A stretch of DNA of 64,000 nt. It comes from an uncultured Sphingomonadaceae bacterium (GTDB lineage: Bacteria; Pseudomonadota; Alphaproteobacteria; Sphingomonadales; Sphingomonadaceae). Below, in pieces: positions 45,001 through 53,947 of this stretch. Position 1 is the stretch's first letter. Each line of letters begins with the position of its first letter. The position numbers and the translations under genes were made by a program. Below the pieces are notes generated by a model. The model had not been told where the DNA came from. It searched no databases and worked only from the letters and a program-made list of their open reading frames with translations. Location: NCBI GenBank assembly GCA_947493215.1, contig CANLQE010000001.1, positions 1,240,001-1,304,000 of the forward strand, read 5' to 3'.

Positions 45001-45643
45001 TCCCGCTAGCCGCACCCGTGGAGTTGATCGTTAGCGCGCCGGTTCCAAAGTTTCTTGCGACAATGCCGTTTTCGCCGCCGTTCACCACATTGCTGGTGAT
45101 CGTCAGGTCACTGGTACCCACGGCGTTTGTGGCATCAATACCGTCCCCGAAGGTACCGCCGATTGTGCCGTTTGACGTGAACGACAAAGAATCTGTGCCT
45201 GTATTGGTAATAATGATGCCGCTTTGCGTGCCTGCGATAGTGGAGACCTCCGCGTCATCGAAAGACGTCCCGTTGACACCGTCAATCACCAATGCATCGC
45301 CAAACACGAACATACCAAAGTCAGGCTCCGTGGTAACGGTGACCGGCCCGCCGCTGGTCAGCACCTGAGGGATATCACCAAATGGGCCAGCAGGACCGGA
45401 GCAAACAAAGTCGCCTGAACCAGCGGGAGATTCCGTGCAAGAACCTGCCATGGCAGGCGCCGTTCCGCCGATGCCCGTGCCGAACATCAGCGCCGCGCCA
45501 ACCGCAGCGGCCGACACGCTCAAACGCAGCTCCGCGACATGCGAGACCATGCTGGCGGCGCGCTCCTTCCATTTCACGATACGCCCTCCACGGTGAAAGA
45601 CGCTCTTGGGGGATAGATCGGATATCTGGTCAAAATGGGACAT
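42059..45643 (-). CDS. Autotransporter adhesin, shorter paralogue (1194 aa)
   Basis: Type Va autotransporter. An extended leader of ~66 residues (MSHFDQISDLSPKSVFHRGG, then a hydrophobic core and cleavage after PAMA) leads to a passenger (about 70-830) of repeated ~25-residue beta-helix units, alternating GTGALTINSTGTATG and GTDLTVNAVDTSGG types. A barrel domain follows (about 930-1194): WMQIDSSATGEKD, DYEQDYFGFQLGYEFG, ending in GRGGLKIQF with terminal Phe, as needed for outer membrane assembly. AAGGAAA lies before the ATG. It follows the longer paralogue by 134 bases, probably in one operon, and lacks the four large modules seen there. Function: probable adhesin or surface fibre (inference). 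Confidence 0.9.
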   Translation of the reverse strand: MSHFDQISDLSPKSVFHRGGRIVKWKERAASMVSHVAELRLSVSAAAVGAALMFGTGIGGTAPAMAGSCTESPAGSGDFVCSGPAGPFGDIPQVLTSGGPVTVTTEPDFGMFVFGDALVIDGVNGTSFDDAEVSTIAGTQSGIIITNTGTDSLSFTSNGTIGGTFGDGIDATNAVGTSDLTITSNVVNGGENGIVARNFGTGALTINSTGAASGTDINGIEAYNSDSGGNLTINAVDTSGGFHGIFAVNEGTGALTINSTGTATGANSTGIHARNFGTFGTALTINAVDTSGGTDGIRARNRGTGALTITSTGTASGTNYMGIQAWNEGTDLTVNAVDTSGGFHGIFAVNEGTGALSVTSTSTATGTDFNGIRARNHGTDLTVNAADTSGSYSGISAENNGVGALTITSSGMAAGAANDGIYAENSIYGTDLTVSAVETSGGENGIIAINFGIGALSISSIGTATGTANDGIYANNSANGTELAVNAADVAGGENGIFGINFGTGALTINSTGTASGTTYHGIAALNIAGGTDLTVKAVDTIGGRNGIAALNEGIGALTVISTGTATGIDSNGIGAENSGTDLTVKAVDTSGGNSGIVALNDGSGALTISSTGMATGTLLYGVYAFNSGNGSSLSITAAEVTGGVDGINVLQEGSGPAVITTSGTVAGGTGNAITAATTGAAIIVDNSGTLESGAGFALTASGGVTDLTNSGTINGRMQLSAFDDEVFNTGTFNATMDSEFGAGNDLFTNNGKVIVEGTITLAGLEQFVNNNVINMANRTVGDSLTVAGDYVGGGSLGIDVSFDGAGSSDILIVSGSARGNTSLVINDISTAPNFGNMVLVVDAGAGTVADAFSLSAESVTIGFVSYSVSFDAAGNDFFLSSAIGAPVFQTLKFVEGAQSLWQRSTHAWTAHMASPKDRSASPMWMQIDSSATGEKDSFNFTSGGFAQNINLDYEQDYFGFQLGYEFGPGVTSEGVLVGFTSGYLTSNLGFDAMADNVRYDAFNIGAYAGFKSEGFFANALAKYDIIDADVIARTAGYTADLSGEAYGVRLEAGYRWGAEAFFVQPMASIEYQQASLDDFSTLGANIDFDTFDSLHAVAGVRLGGESRVNISNALNYYLSGQAVHQSQSDDGLLFTSGISSIQIQNQLSNTFGRFEMGLSIATRGGVTGFIEGNADISGDYTGYGGRGGLKIQF

Positions 45644-45662
45644 TGATTTTTCCTTATTAAAT

Positions 45663-45777
45663 GTCTAATCAGCGGGGACCGGAGTGCTTCGAGACTCCGG
45701 TCCCGGCCTATTCTGAGAAGCCTGCGACCCTACGGGAATTTGCTTTCTCAGAAATATTGAGGCTGTTGGGGACGGGG
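45663..45777. repeat. 3' hairpin repeat, copy 2 (between the two autotransporters)
   Basis: Near-copy of 41945-42058. Stems: GGGACCGGAGT (45675-45685) with ACTCCGGTCCC (45694-45704), and TTCTGAGAAGC (45711-45721) with GCTTTCTCAGAA (45742-45753, one inserted T). It fills the space between the stop of the large autotransporter gene and the start of the smaller. The likely role is control of mRNA decay or partial termination between the two genes. Confidence 0.85.
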
Positions 45778-48700
45778 TTAGAACTGGATTTTCAGTCCCC
45801 CGCGGCCGCCGTAACCTGTATAATCGCTGCTGATATCGGCATTGCCTTCGATGAACCCAGTGACACCGCCCCGGGTGGCGATGCTGAGACCCATTTCAAA
45901 CCTGCCGAATGTCTTGGATAACCGGTTTTCAATCTCGATGGATGTGTCGCCACTGGCAAATGTTAACCCATCACCGGTTTGCGACTGATGCACCGCCTGT
46001 CCGCCAAGATAGTAAGTCAGGTTATTGCCCCACTTGATTTTGGTTTCTCCGCCCAGTCTCGCTCCAATCATGCCGCGCAGGCCATCGAACGTATCAAAGT
46101 CGATATCTGCACCCAGGGCAGAAAAATCATCAAGGCTCGCGCGTTGATATTCGAAGCTGGTGAGCGGTTGCACAAAAAACTTCTCATCGCCAAAACGGTA
46201 ACCTGCTTCAAGCCTGACACCATAAGCGTAACCGTCAAGGTCCGCGCTATAGCCTGCGGTACGCGCCCTGACATCGGCTGTGATAAAGTCATATTTAGCC
46301 AGTGCGTTGGCAAAGAAGCGCCCGCTTTTGAAACCGGCATAGGCCCCGATATTGATAGCGTCATAGCGTACATTGTCAGCCGTTCCGTCAAATCCCAGGT
46401 TAGAGTTTAAATAGCCGCCCGTGAGACCGAATAATATGCCATCGCCGGTAACCCCCGAACCCAATTCATAGCCGAGCTGAAGCCCGAAATAATCCTGCTC
46501 ATAATCCAGACTAATATTCTGGGTGAAACCAGAGGAGGCAAACTCAAAGCTATCGTCCTGGCTCGTGACGCTGCCATATATCTGCATCCACGCAGGAGAG
46601 GCCGAACTATCGGTCGGCGTAGCCATATGGGCCGCCCATGCATCGGCAGAGCGATACCAGAGTGATTGCGCCCCTTCCATGAATTTGAGCGTCTGGAAGG
46701 CGGGGGTGCCGATCGCGTTGGTCAGGAAGAAATCATTGTCAGCCGCTTCATAAAATACGGAATAGGCATAAAACCCGATCGTCGCGCTGTCCTCGCTCAG
46801 CGCGAAGGCATCTTCGCTTGTTCCAGCCCCTGCATCCACCACCAGAACCATATCGCCAAAGTTCGGGCTCGTGCTGATATCGTCGATTGCAAATGCTGTG
46901 TTGCCTGTCGCTGCTCCTGAGATAATCAATGTATCGGCTGACCCTGCGCCATTGAAGGTGACATTAAAGCCAAGGATACCGTCGTTGCCGGTATAGTCTC
47001 CCGGGATGCTCAAACTGCCCCCCACTGCGCTGTTTGCCATGTCGATCAGGCCATTATTTACGAACTGCTCCAGACCGGTCAGCGCAATGGTTCCTCCCAC
47101 TGTCACCGTGCCTTCATTGGTGAACAGGTCATTGCCAGCCCCCAAGTCACTATCCATCGTTGCATTAAACGTGCCGGTGTTAAGGACCACATCATCAAAC
47201 GCGCTCAGCTGCACGCGGCCATTAATCGTGCCGCTATTGGTCATATCCGTCACCCCGCCGCTGGCTGCCAGGGCAAAGCCAATGCCGCTTTCCAGCGTGC
47301 CGCTGTTGTTGACAGTAATGGATGGGCCGGTGGTCACCGCCGTAATCGCGTTGCCGGTTCCACCTGCAACCGTGCCGCCGGTTGTAATGGATGCAGCCCC
47401 GCTTCCTTCCTGCAGCACGTCGATACCATCCACGCCGCCTGTGGCATTCGCCGCCGTGACCGACAGAGATGTGCCCGCAGCCGAGTTAAAGGCGCTGATA
47501 CCATCAAATGTGGCACCGCTCGCCGCGCCGGTCGAAGTGATCGTCAGCGCGCCGGTGCCTTGGTTGAACGCGTCAATACCGTTGGTAGCCCCGGTCGCGA
47601 CATTGCTAGTGATGGTCAGATCGGTTGTGCTGGGGCGGTTTCTGGCATCAATTCCATCATCGTTGAGGCCGATGACCGTACCCAGCGCGTCGATCGTCAG
47701 CGACCCGCCCAGATTTTCGGCATAAATACCATCTGTCGCGCCAATTATGGTCGTCCCTTCAGCGTGGAAGGTTTCCATCGAGGCAGAAACATCATTGGCG
47801 CTGTTGTAGGTGAATACCCCGGCCGCGCTTTCGCCCGTAACGTCACCGGTGGTGCTGATGGTCAGGCCAGCGGTGCCGTAGTTCAGAGCGCGTATTCCAT
47901 AGGTCCCGCCCGTCACGTCGTTGGCTATGATAGACAGAGATGTGCCATTGTTGGAGTTTAGCGCATAAATACCGTCGGATGCGGTCCCGGTCGCGATGCC
48001 GGTCGAGGTGATGGTCAGCGCGCCGTTACCCTCGTTAAGGGCGTAAATGCCGGTTTCACCACCACTGGTATCGGCCGCATTGATCGTTAGGTCCGTGCCA
48101 TTGAAATTTCGCGCATAGATACCATAGTCATCCGTTCCCATTGCCATGCCGGTCGAGGTGATCGACAGGATACCTGCGCCCTGGTTGCGCGCATCAATAC
48201 CGTTATAACGACCCGTGCTGTCTGCTGCGGTGATGGTGAGGTCTGTGCCATTGACGTTTTGCGCACGAATACCGTCCTCAGCCGCACCCTCTGCGGTACC
48301 GGTCGAGGTGATCGTCATGGGATCTGTTCCATAGTGGAAGGCGAAAATGCCGTATTCGCCGCCACTGGTATCGACTGCATTGATCGTCAAGGCCGTGCCA
48401 TTGAGATTTCGCGCGAAAATGCCGCTTTCACCGGTTCCCGCCGCGGTGCCGGTCGAGGTAATCGACAGGGCACCTGTACCCTCGTTAAAAGCATAAATAC
48501 CCATATCATCGCCGCTGCTATCCACAGCAGCGACCGCCACATCCGTGCCAAAAATACCAAGGTTGTTCGCACGAATGCCGGTGCCATAGGCGCCCGTCGC
48601 TGTGCCGGTCGAGGTGACGGTCAGGGCACCTGTGCTGTAGTTGGTGGCGCGAATGCCGTCATTACGGCCACTGGTATCGACTGCCGCAACGGTCACACCC

Positions 48701-51700
48701 GTGCCATTGAAATTTCGCGCATGAATGCCATAGCGATTGGTGCCTGTCGCTGTGCCAGTTGAGGTGACGGTCAGCGCACCGCTGCCTTCGTTGATAGCGT
48801 TAATACCGCTATCACCACCACTGGTATTGACTGCATTGACCGTGAGGTGTGTGCCATTGGGATTTCGCGCATAAATGCCATCGTCACTGGTTCCCGCCGC
48901 TGTACCGGTCGAGGTGATCGACAAGGCCTCTGTGCCTTCGTTCAAGGCGTAAATACCGTAATCATCACCAATACTATCGACTGCTACAATGGTCAGGTCC
49001 GTGCCATTAAAGTTTCTCGCATTAATGCCATCGCCATTCATGCCGGTAGCCGTACCGGTCGTGGTGACCGTCAGCGTTCCGTTGCCTCTGTTTATCGCCA
49101 AAATGCCGGTATTGCCGCCAGTGGCGCTCGCTGCGATGATAGAGAGGTCCGTGCCATTATTATTGTTTAGCGCATCAATGCCATTGCCGGTAACGCCATT
49201 GTTGTTTGTTCCTGTCGACACGCCGGTCGCGGTGATCGACAGGGCCTCCGTGCCGTAGTTTCTCGCGAAAATGCCGCTATCATAACCACTGCTATCTGCC
49301 GCAACGATCGTCAAAGCGGTGCCATTGGGATCGATATTTCTCGCAAAAATACCGCTTCCATTGGTTCCCGCCGCGGTGCCGGTCGAGGTGATGGAAAGCG
49401 CACCGCTGCCTTCAAGCCCCGCGTAAATACCGTAATCATCGCCAATGCTATCGACTGCTACAATGGTCAAGTACGTACCATTCAAGTTTGTCGCAAAAAT
49501 ACCGCTTCCATTGGTTCCCGTCGCTGTTCCGGTCGAAGTGATGCTCAGCGCACCAGTGCCAGTGCTTACCGCGCGAATACCGTTATTGTTGCCGGTCGCC
49601 ACATTGCTGGTAATTGTAAGATCCGTTGTCAGGGCACCGTTGTTTCTGGCATCAATACCATCATCGGCGAGGCCGATAACCGTACCAAGCGCTGTGATCG
49701 TCAGCGACCCGCCGAAATTGTCAACATAGATACCGTCTGTCGCGCCTATTATGGTCGTACCCTCGGCGTGGTAGGTCGTCGCAGATTCAGAGACATCATT
49801 GGCGCTGTTATAGGCAAAGATTCCTTCTTGGTTCTGGCCGGTGATATCGCCGGTTGTAATGATGGTCAGGCCAGCGGTACCGTAATTACTAGCCGAAATA
49901 CCGTATGTCCCGCCAGTTACCTCAGCTGCCGTGATCGATAGGGAGGTATTTTGGTTGGAATTAAATGCCAAGATACCACCGAAATCAGTCCCGATGGCAG
50001 TGCCGGTCGACGTGATCGTCAGTGCACCGCTGCCAGGGTTTCTCGCGTAAATACCGAAGTTACCGCCACTGCTGTCGACCGCATTGACCGTGAGACCAGA
50101 GCCATCGTTATACGCGAAAATGCCGCTGTCAGTATTTCCCACCGCGGTGCCGGTCGATGTGATCACTAGGGCACCGGTACCATTGTTGGTTGCGTCAATG
50201 CCGTTCAGGCGGCCGCTGGTATCGGCCGCATTGACTGTAAGATCTATGCCGTTGTTGCGTGCGAAAATGCCATGGTCATTTGTCCCGTCCGCCGTACCCG
50301 TCGAAGTGATCGTCAAAGTGCCTGTGCCAGAGTTAATTGCGCGAATACCATATTCGGTCCCGGTGGCCACGTTGCTGGTGATCGTCAGGTCCGTTGCCAG
50401 GGCGCCAGTGTTTCTGGCATCAATACCGTCCCCGGCCTCTCCGATGACTGTACCCAGTGCAGTGATCGTCAGCGATCCGCCAAGATTTTCGCCATAAATG
50501 CCGTCTGTCGCACCCAATATGGTCGTTCCCTCAGCATGGTAGGTATCCATATCATTGGCGCTGTTATAAGCGAAGACACCCGCCGCGGTTATGCCCGTAA
50601 TATCACCGGTTGTGCTGATGGTCAGGCCAGCGGTGCCGTAATTCTGCGCGCGTATGCCGTTGGTTCCTCCCGTAACCGCGTTAGCTGTGATCGACAGCGA
50701 GGTGCCGGTGGCCGCGTTAAGTGCGCTGATGCCAGCTCCAGCACCGCCAGTCGCCGTGCCAGTCGAAGCGATGGACAGCGCGCCCTCCCCGTCATTAAAC
50801 GCGAAAATCCCGTTATTGCCGCCGCTTGTATTGACGGCACTAACCGACAGGTCGGTGCCATTATTTGCGTTGATGGCAAAAATGCCGGCCGAACTGGTTC
50901 CGCTGACGGTACCAGTCGAGGTGACAGTCAGTGCGCCCTCGCCGCTATTGCTGGCCTCAATGCCGTTTTGACCTCCGCTTGTATCAACGGCATTGATCAT
51001 GAGACTGGTGCCAATGGCGGAATTCGAAGCCTGAATACCATCGTAAAGAGTTCCGGTAGCCGTGCCGGTCGAGATAATGGTAAGCGCGCCGTTGCCTTGG
51101 TTGGAAGCGTCAATGCCGTTAACATTACCATTGGCATCCACCGCATTGATCGTCAGGCCGGTGGCATTGGCGTTGGCCAACGCGCTGATCCCATCTGCGG
51201 TGCTTCCCGTTGCCAGGCCCGTCGAGGTGATGGTCAGCGTACCGGTGCCGGACTGAGTTGTGTTAATGCCATTATTGTTACCATTGGTATCGACGGCATT
51301 GACGATCAGGTCTGAACTATCGGCAGAGTTAATCGCGTCAAGACCATCGGAAGTGTTTCCGCTTGCAGTGCCTGTCGAAGTGACCCTGAGCGCCCCGTCG
51401 CCTAGGTTGATCGCGAGGATGCCGTCATTATTGCCGGTCGCGATATTGCTGGTTATAGTCAGGTCGATCGAGCCTACGCGGTTTCTGGCCATAATACCAT
51501 CATCGGCGATGCCTTCGACCGTGCCCAGCGCATTGATGGTCAATGATCCACCGCCATTTGTAGCATAGATACCATGAACCGCGCCGTTGATGGTCGTCCC
51601 TTCGACTTGGTTGATTTCCATCGCAGTGCCATTGGCGCTGTTATCGGCAAAGACACCATCTTCGCCTTCGCCGGTGACGTCGCCGGTTGTGCTGATGGTC

Positions 51701-52605
51701 AGGCCAGCGTCACCGAAATTTTGTGCGCGTATTCCGTACTCCCCGCCCATAACATCCGCTGCGGTAATCGACAGGTAGGTGCCATTGGCAGAGTTAAATG
51801 CGGTAATGCCTTGATGCGAAATCCCGGTTGTCGCGCCGGTCGAAGTTATTGTGAGTGCCCCATTTCCTCCGTTTTCCGCGACAATACCGTAATCACCGCC
51901 AATGGTATCAACGGCGGTTATAGTCAGATCATTGCCATTGTTGAGCGCGGCAATACCAAAGGCATTGGTCCCGGTCACCGTGCCGTTTGAGGTGACAGTC
52001 AATGTGCCGGTACCATTGTTGAACGCGCCAATACCGTTGTTGCCGCCGGTCACCACATTGCTGGTGATCGTCAGGTCGGTTGTACCCACGCCATTATTGG
52101 CAAAAATTCCGCTCGCATCCTCACCAATGACCGTGCCGTTGGAGGTCAAAGACAAAGAACCGGAGTTCATATTGTCAATATTGATGCCACTTGTCTGCCC
52201 AGTAATGGCAGAAGCCTGTGCATCATCGAAAGATGCACCATCAACACCATTGATTGCCAGTGCACTGCCTGCCGCTGTCGTTATGCCGAAACCGGCTTCG
52301 GTGGTGACAGTGACCGGTATACCGCCCAGTATCTGGGGCACATCAGCGCCTGCAGGGCCGGAACATTCGAAAACGCCGGAACCAGGCACGGGTTCGACAC
52401 ATGTACCCGCCATTGCAGGTCCCGTTCCGCCGATGCCCACGCCGAACATCAGCGCTGCGCCAACCGCAGCTGCCGATACGCTCAAACGCAGTTCCGCGAC
52501 ATGCGGGACCATGCTGGCGGTGCCGCCCTTCCATTTCACGATACGCCCTCCGCGGTGGAGGAGACTTTTGGGTGCTAGATATGACATCTGGTCAAAGCGG
52601 GACAT
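45778..52605 (-). CDS. Giant autotransporter adhesin (2275 aa)
   Basis: Largest gene in the window. The same extended leader as its neighbour (MSRFDQMSYLAPKSLLHRGG, hydrophobic SVSAAAVGAALMFG, cleavage after PAMA) precedes a passenger of ~1,850 residues. It is built of ~25-residue units in pairs (~50-residue period), such as GALTVTSTGTATGTN and GTDLTIVAVDSIGDD. Four larger modules (about 51.4-51.7, 50.35-50.65, 49.57-49.88 and 47.59-47.88 kb) contain AEGTTI.GATDGIY-type sequence not seen in the paralogue. The beta-barrel end (WMQIYGSVTSQDD to GRGGLKIQF) is near-identical to the paralogue. ATG at 52605 follows AAGGAAA. It lies 61 bases after the TIGR03032 gene. Confidence 0.92.
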   Translation of the reverse strand: MSRFDQMSYLAPKSLLHRGGRIVKWKGGTASMVPHVAELRLSVSAAAVGAALMFGVGIGGTGPAMAGTCVEPVPGSGVFECSGPAGADVPQILGGIPVTVTTEAGFGITTAAGSALAINGVDGASFDDAQASAITGQTSGINIDNMNSGSLSLTSNGTVIGEDASGIFANNGVGTTDLTITSNVVTGGNNGIGAFNNGTGTLTVTSNGTVTGTNAFGIAALNNGNDLTITAVDTIGGDYGIVAENGGNGALTITSTGATTGISHQGITAFNSANGTYLSITAADVMGGEYGIRAQNFGDAGLTISTTGDVTGEGEDGVFADNSANGTAMEINQVEGTTINGAVHGIYATNGGGSLTINALGTVEGIADDGIMARNRVGSIDLTITSNIATGNNDGILAINLGDGALRVTSTGTASGNTSDGLDAINSADSSDLIVNAVDTNGNNNGINTTQSGTGTLTITSTGLATGSTADGISALANANATGLTINAVDANGNVNGIDASNQGNGALTIISTGTATGTLYDGIQASNSAIGTSLMINAVDTSGGQNGIEASNSGEGALTVTSTGTVSGTSSAGIFAINANNGTDLSVSAVNTSGGNNGIFAFNDGEGALSIASTGTATGGAGAGISALNAATGTSLSITANAVTGGTNGIRAQNYGTAGLTISTTGDITGITAAGVFAYNSANDMDTYHAEGTTILGATDGIYGENLGGSLTITALGTVIGEAGDGIDARNTGALATDLTITSNVATGTEYGIRAINSGTGTLTITSTGTADGTNDHGIFARNNGIDLTVNAADTSGRLNGIDATNNGTGALVITSTGTAVGNTDSGIFAYNDGSGLTVNAVDSSGGNFGIYARNPGSGALTITSTGTAIGTDFGGILAFNSNQNTSLSITAAEVTGGTYGISASNYGTAGLTIITTGDITGQNQEGIFAYNSANDVSESATTYHAEGTTIIGATDGIYVDNFGGSLTITALGTVIGLADDGIDARNNGALTTDLTITSNVATGNNNGIRAVSTGTGALSITSTGTATGTNGSGIFATNLNGTYLTIVAVDSIGDDYGIYAGLEGSGALSITSTGTAAGTNGSGIFARNIDPNGTALTIVAADSSGYDSGIFARNYGTEALSITATGVSTGTNNNGVTGNGIDALNNNNGTDLSIIAASATGGNTGILAINRGNGTLTVTTTGTATGMNGDGINARNFNGTDLTIVAVDSIGDDYGIYALNEGTEALSITSTGTAAGTSDDGIYARNPNGTHLTVNAVNTSGGDSGINAINEGSGALTVTSTGTATGTNRYGIHARNFNGTGVTVAAVDTSGRNDGIRATNYSTGALTVTSTGTATGAYGTGIRANNLGIFGTDVAVAAVDSSGDDMGIYAFNEGTGALSITSTGTAAGTGESGIFARNLNGTALTINAVDTSGGEYGIFAFHYGTDPMTITSTGTAEGAAEDGIRAQNVNGTDLTITAADSTGRYNGIDARNQGAGILSITSTGMAMGTDDYGIYARNFNGTDLTINAADTSGGETGIYALNEGNGALTITSTGIATGTASDGIYALNSNNGTSLSIIANDVTGGTYGIRALNYGTAGLTISTTGDVTGESAAGVFTYNSANDVSASMETFHAEGTTIIGATDGIYAENLGGSLTIDALGTVIGLNDDGIDARNRPSTTDLTITSNVATGATNGIDAFNQGTGALTITSTGAASGATFDGISAFNSAAGTSLSVTAANATGGVDGIDVLQEGSGAASITTGGTVAGGTGNAITAVTTGPSITVNNSGTLESGIGFALAASGGVTDMTNSGTINGRVQLSAFDDVVLNTGTFNATMDSDLGAGNDLFTNEGTVTVGGTIALTGLEQFVNNGLIDMANSAVGGSLSIPGDYTGNDGILGFNVTFNGAGSADTLIISGAATGNTAFAIDDISTSPNFGDMVLVVDAGAGTSEDAFALSEDSATIGFYAYSVFYEAADNDFFLTNAIGTPAFQTLKFMEGAQSLWYRSADAWAAHMATPTDSSASPAWMQIYGSVTSQDDSFEFASSGFTQNISLDYEQDYFGLQLGYELGSGVTGDGILFGLTGGYLNSNLGFDGTADNVRYDAINIGAYAGFKSGRFFANALAKYDFITADVRARTAGYSADLDGYAYGVRLEAGYRFGDEKFFVQPLTSFEYQRASLDDFSALGADIDFDTFDGLRGMIGARLGGETKIKWGNNLTYYLGGQAVHQSQTGDGLTFASGDTSIEIENRLSKTFGRFEMGLSIATRGGVTGFIEGNADISSDYTGYGGRGGLKIQF
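47590..51720 (-). repeat. Four large modules within the giant autotransporter gene
   Basis: Within the giant autotransporter, ~100-residue modules occur at roughly 51410-51720, 50350-50640, 49570-49880 and 47590-47880. Each runs TAGLTISTTGDVTG, AEGTTI, GATDGIY, GGSLTI-ALGTVIG, DDGIDARN, TDLTITSNVATG with small changes (the first reads VEGTTI and GAVHGIY). They punctuate the simpler 50-residue repeats at irregular intervals and suggest expansion by duplication of large blocks. Confidence 0.75.
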
Positions 52606-52666
52606 TGGGGTTTCCTTGTCGAATATTTGTCATCTGGTATTTTGATATTGATCAGGGTTTGGAGCA

Positions 52667-53947
52667 TCAGTCGCCGTCTGCCTTGGGGCCTGCGTTCGGT
52701 TTTTGATGGGTAAGGAACTTGCTCATCTCGGGTGCATTTGGTCCGATCGACATCGGACAGGCATGACCTTCGATCAAAGCAACATCATAAATTTCGGAGA
52801 CAGCCCCATCGATTCGGAACCAGTCTACGCAAGCGCCTTTCGCCAGATCGATGATCTGAATGCCGCACCACGGCGCGCTGTCCGTTTCTGCCAGTCGCTG
52901 GTCAAGGGCAAGCCCTTCGAAACGCTGGTAGCGCGGCTTCGACAAGCCAATAAAAGCAAAGCCGTTCTTGATAGCAAGGCCGCGGCCAAAGCCGGGGCAG
53001 AAAACGCGGGGCACAAATTTGCCTTTACCGCTCGCCGCCCCTTCGACCACACCCAACTCGCCAGTGCCCGAATTGATCAGCCACAGCTCCCCGTTATGAA
53101 GCCGAGGTGAGTGGGGCATCGACAAACCGGTGCAAATGATTTTGTTGCTGCGAACGTCGATCACGATACCGCCATTGTCACGGCGGTCGCGCCAACCATC
53201 GATAGTATCGGACTGGCTAACCGCAGTGACGTAAGCCGCTTCGCCGTCTTCCATGGCCAGCCCGTTGAGGTGGCACCGGTCCTCATCGATCAGTGCCGAG
53301 ATGAAGGCGGGGCGCCAGACCTCCTTGAAGCTATGCCTTGGGTCCGTTGTGGCCAGACAATTAAACCGCGTATTGACGAACAGTGGTAAGCCGTTTTTGT
53401 CGATGCCGATGTCATGGGCGTCAAGCTCGCCAGTATTACATGTCTGCCGCGCGACATAGCAGGCGTCGAACATTTCATTCACCCGCTCGTTCGCGTCTAG
53501 GCCATTTTGAAAGCGCATGATCTGGAAGCCTGCCGACAGGGTAAAACTGTCGCTGTTTTCCACACACAGGCCCATCGGTTTCGTCATCGCCGATTGATGC
53601 AGATGCGCGCCGCCACCCGGCTTGCGCCCGAGCATGTATAGCAAGCCGGATTGATAGGATGAGAATATCAGCGCCGTGTTCAATGCCGCCAATCGATCAA
53701 CCAGTCCGCCAGACTGGGTAAATGTGGTGGTTTGGGGAGAAGCAACGCTGGCCTTTACTTCGGCGGTTTTATCCGCATCCTCATTTTCCTTTGCAGGAGA
53801 TTTTTTTGAGGTCTCAGTATTTTTTTGGTCAGTGAGACTTGGTCTGCGCCCAAATTCATGGGCTTTACCCGGTAAGGCTGAATCTACCTTATCCGCACCG
53901 CTTGTCACTTTCGCGCGAGGATTGTCTTTCAACGAAGCTTTTGTCAT
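52667..53947 (-). CDS. TIGR03032 family protein, first gene of the autotransporter operon
   Basis: Protein of 426 residues. The N-terminal ~80 residues are charged and low in complexity (Lys/Asp/Glu/Ser-rich). The remainder matches the TIGR03032 family: LNTALIFSSYQSGLLYMLGR, DIGIDKNGLPLFVNTRFNCL, CHLNGLAMEDG, GLSMPHSPRLHNGELWLINS, FCPGFGRGLAIKNGFAFIGL and VDWFRIDG. It looks like a beta-propeller. No signal peptide, so it may be cytoplasmic or use a non-classical route. The giant autotransporter begins 61 bases downstream on the same strand, so co-transcription is probable. The family has no agreed function. Confidence 0.85.
   Translation of the reverse strand: MTKASLKDNPRAKVTSGADKVDSALPGKAHEFGRRPSLTDQKNTETSKKSPAKENEDADKTAEVKASVASPQTTTFTQSGGLVDRLAALNTALIFSSYQSGLLYMLGRKPGGGAHLHQSAMTKPMGLCVENSDSFTLSAGFQIMRFQNGLDANERVNEMFDACYVARQTCNTGELDAHDIGIDKNGLPLFVNTRFNCLATTDPRHSFKEVWRPAFISALIDEDRCHLNGLAMEDGEAAYVTAVSQSDTIDGWRDRRDNGGIVIDVRSNKIICTGLSMPHSPRLHNGELWLINSGTGELGVVEGAASGKGKFVPRVFCPGFGRGLAIKNGFAFIGLSKPRYQRFEGLALDQRLAETDSAPWCGIQIIDLAKGACVDWFRIDGAVSEIYDVALIEGHACPMSIGPNAPEMSKFLTHQKPNAGPKADGD

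Noticed and set aside
42059-52605. Repeated DNA considered as a CRISPR array or a mobile element
   Set aside because: The repeats are in frame, degenerate and translated as beta-helix units. There are no unique spacers of constant size, no cas genes and no transposase.
43305-52645. Many plus-strand open frames (up to 347 codons) across the autotransporters
   Set aside because: Antisense shadows of the repeats; they show the same periodicity, lack ribosome sites and are not protein-like on their own.
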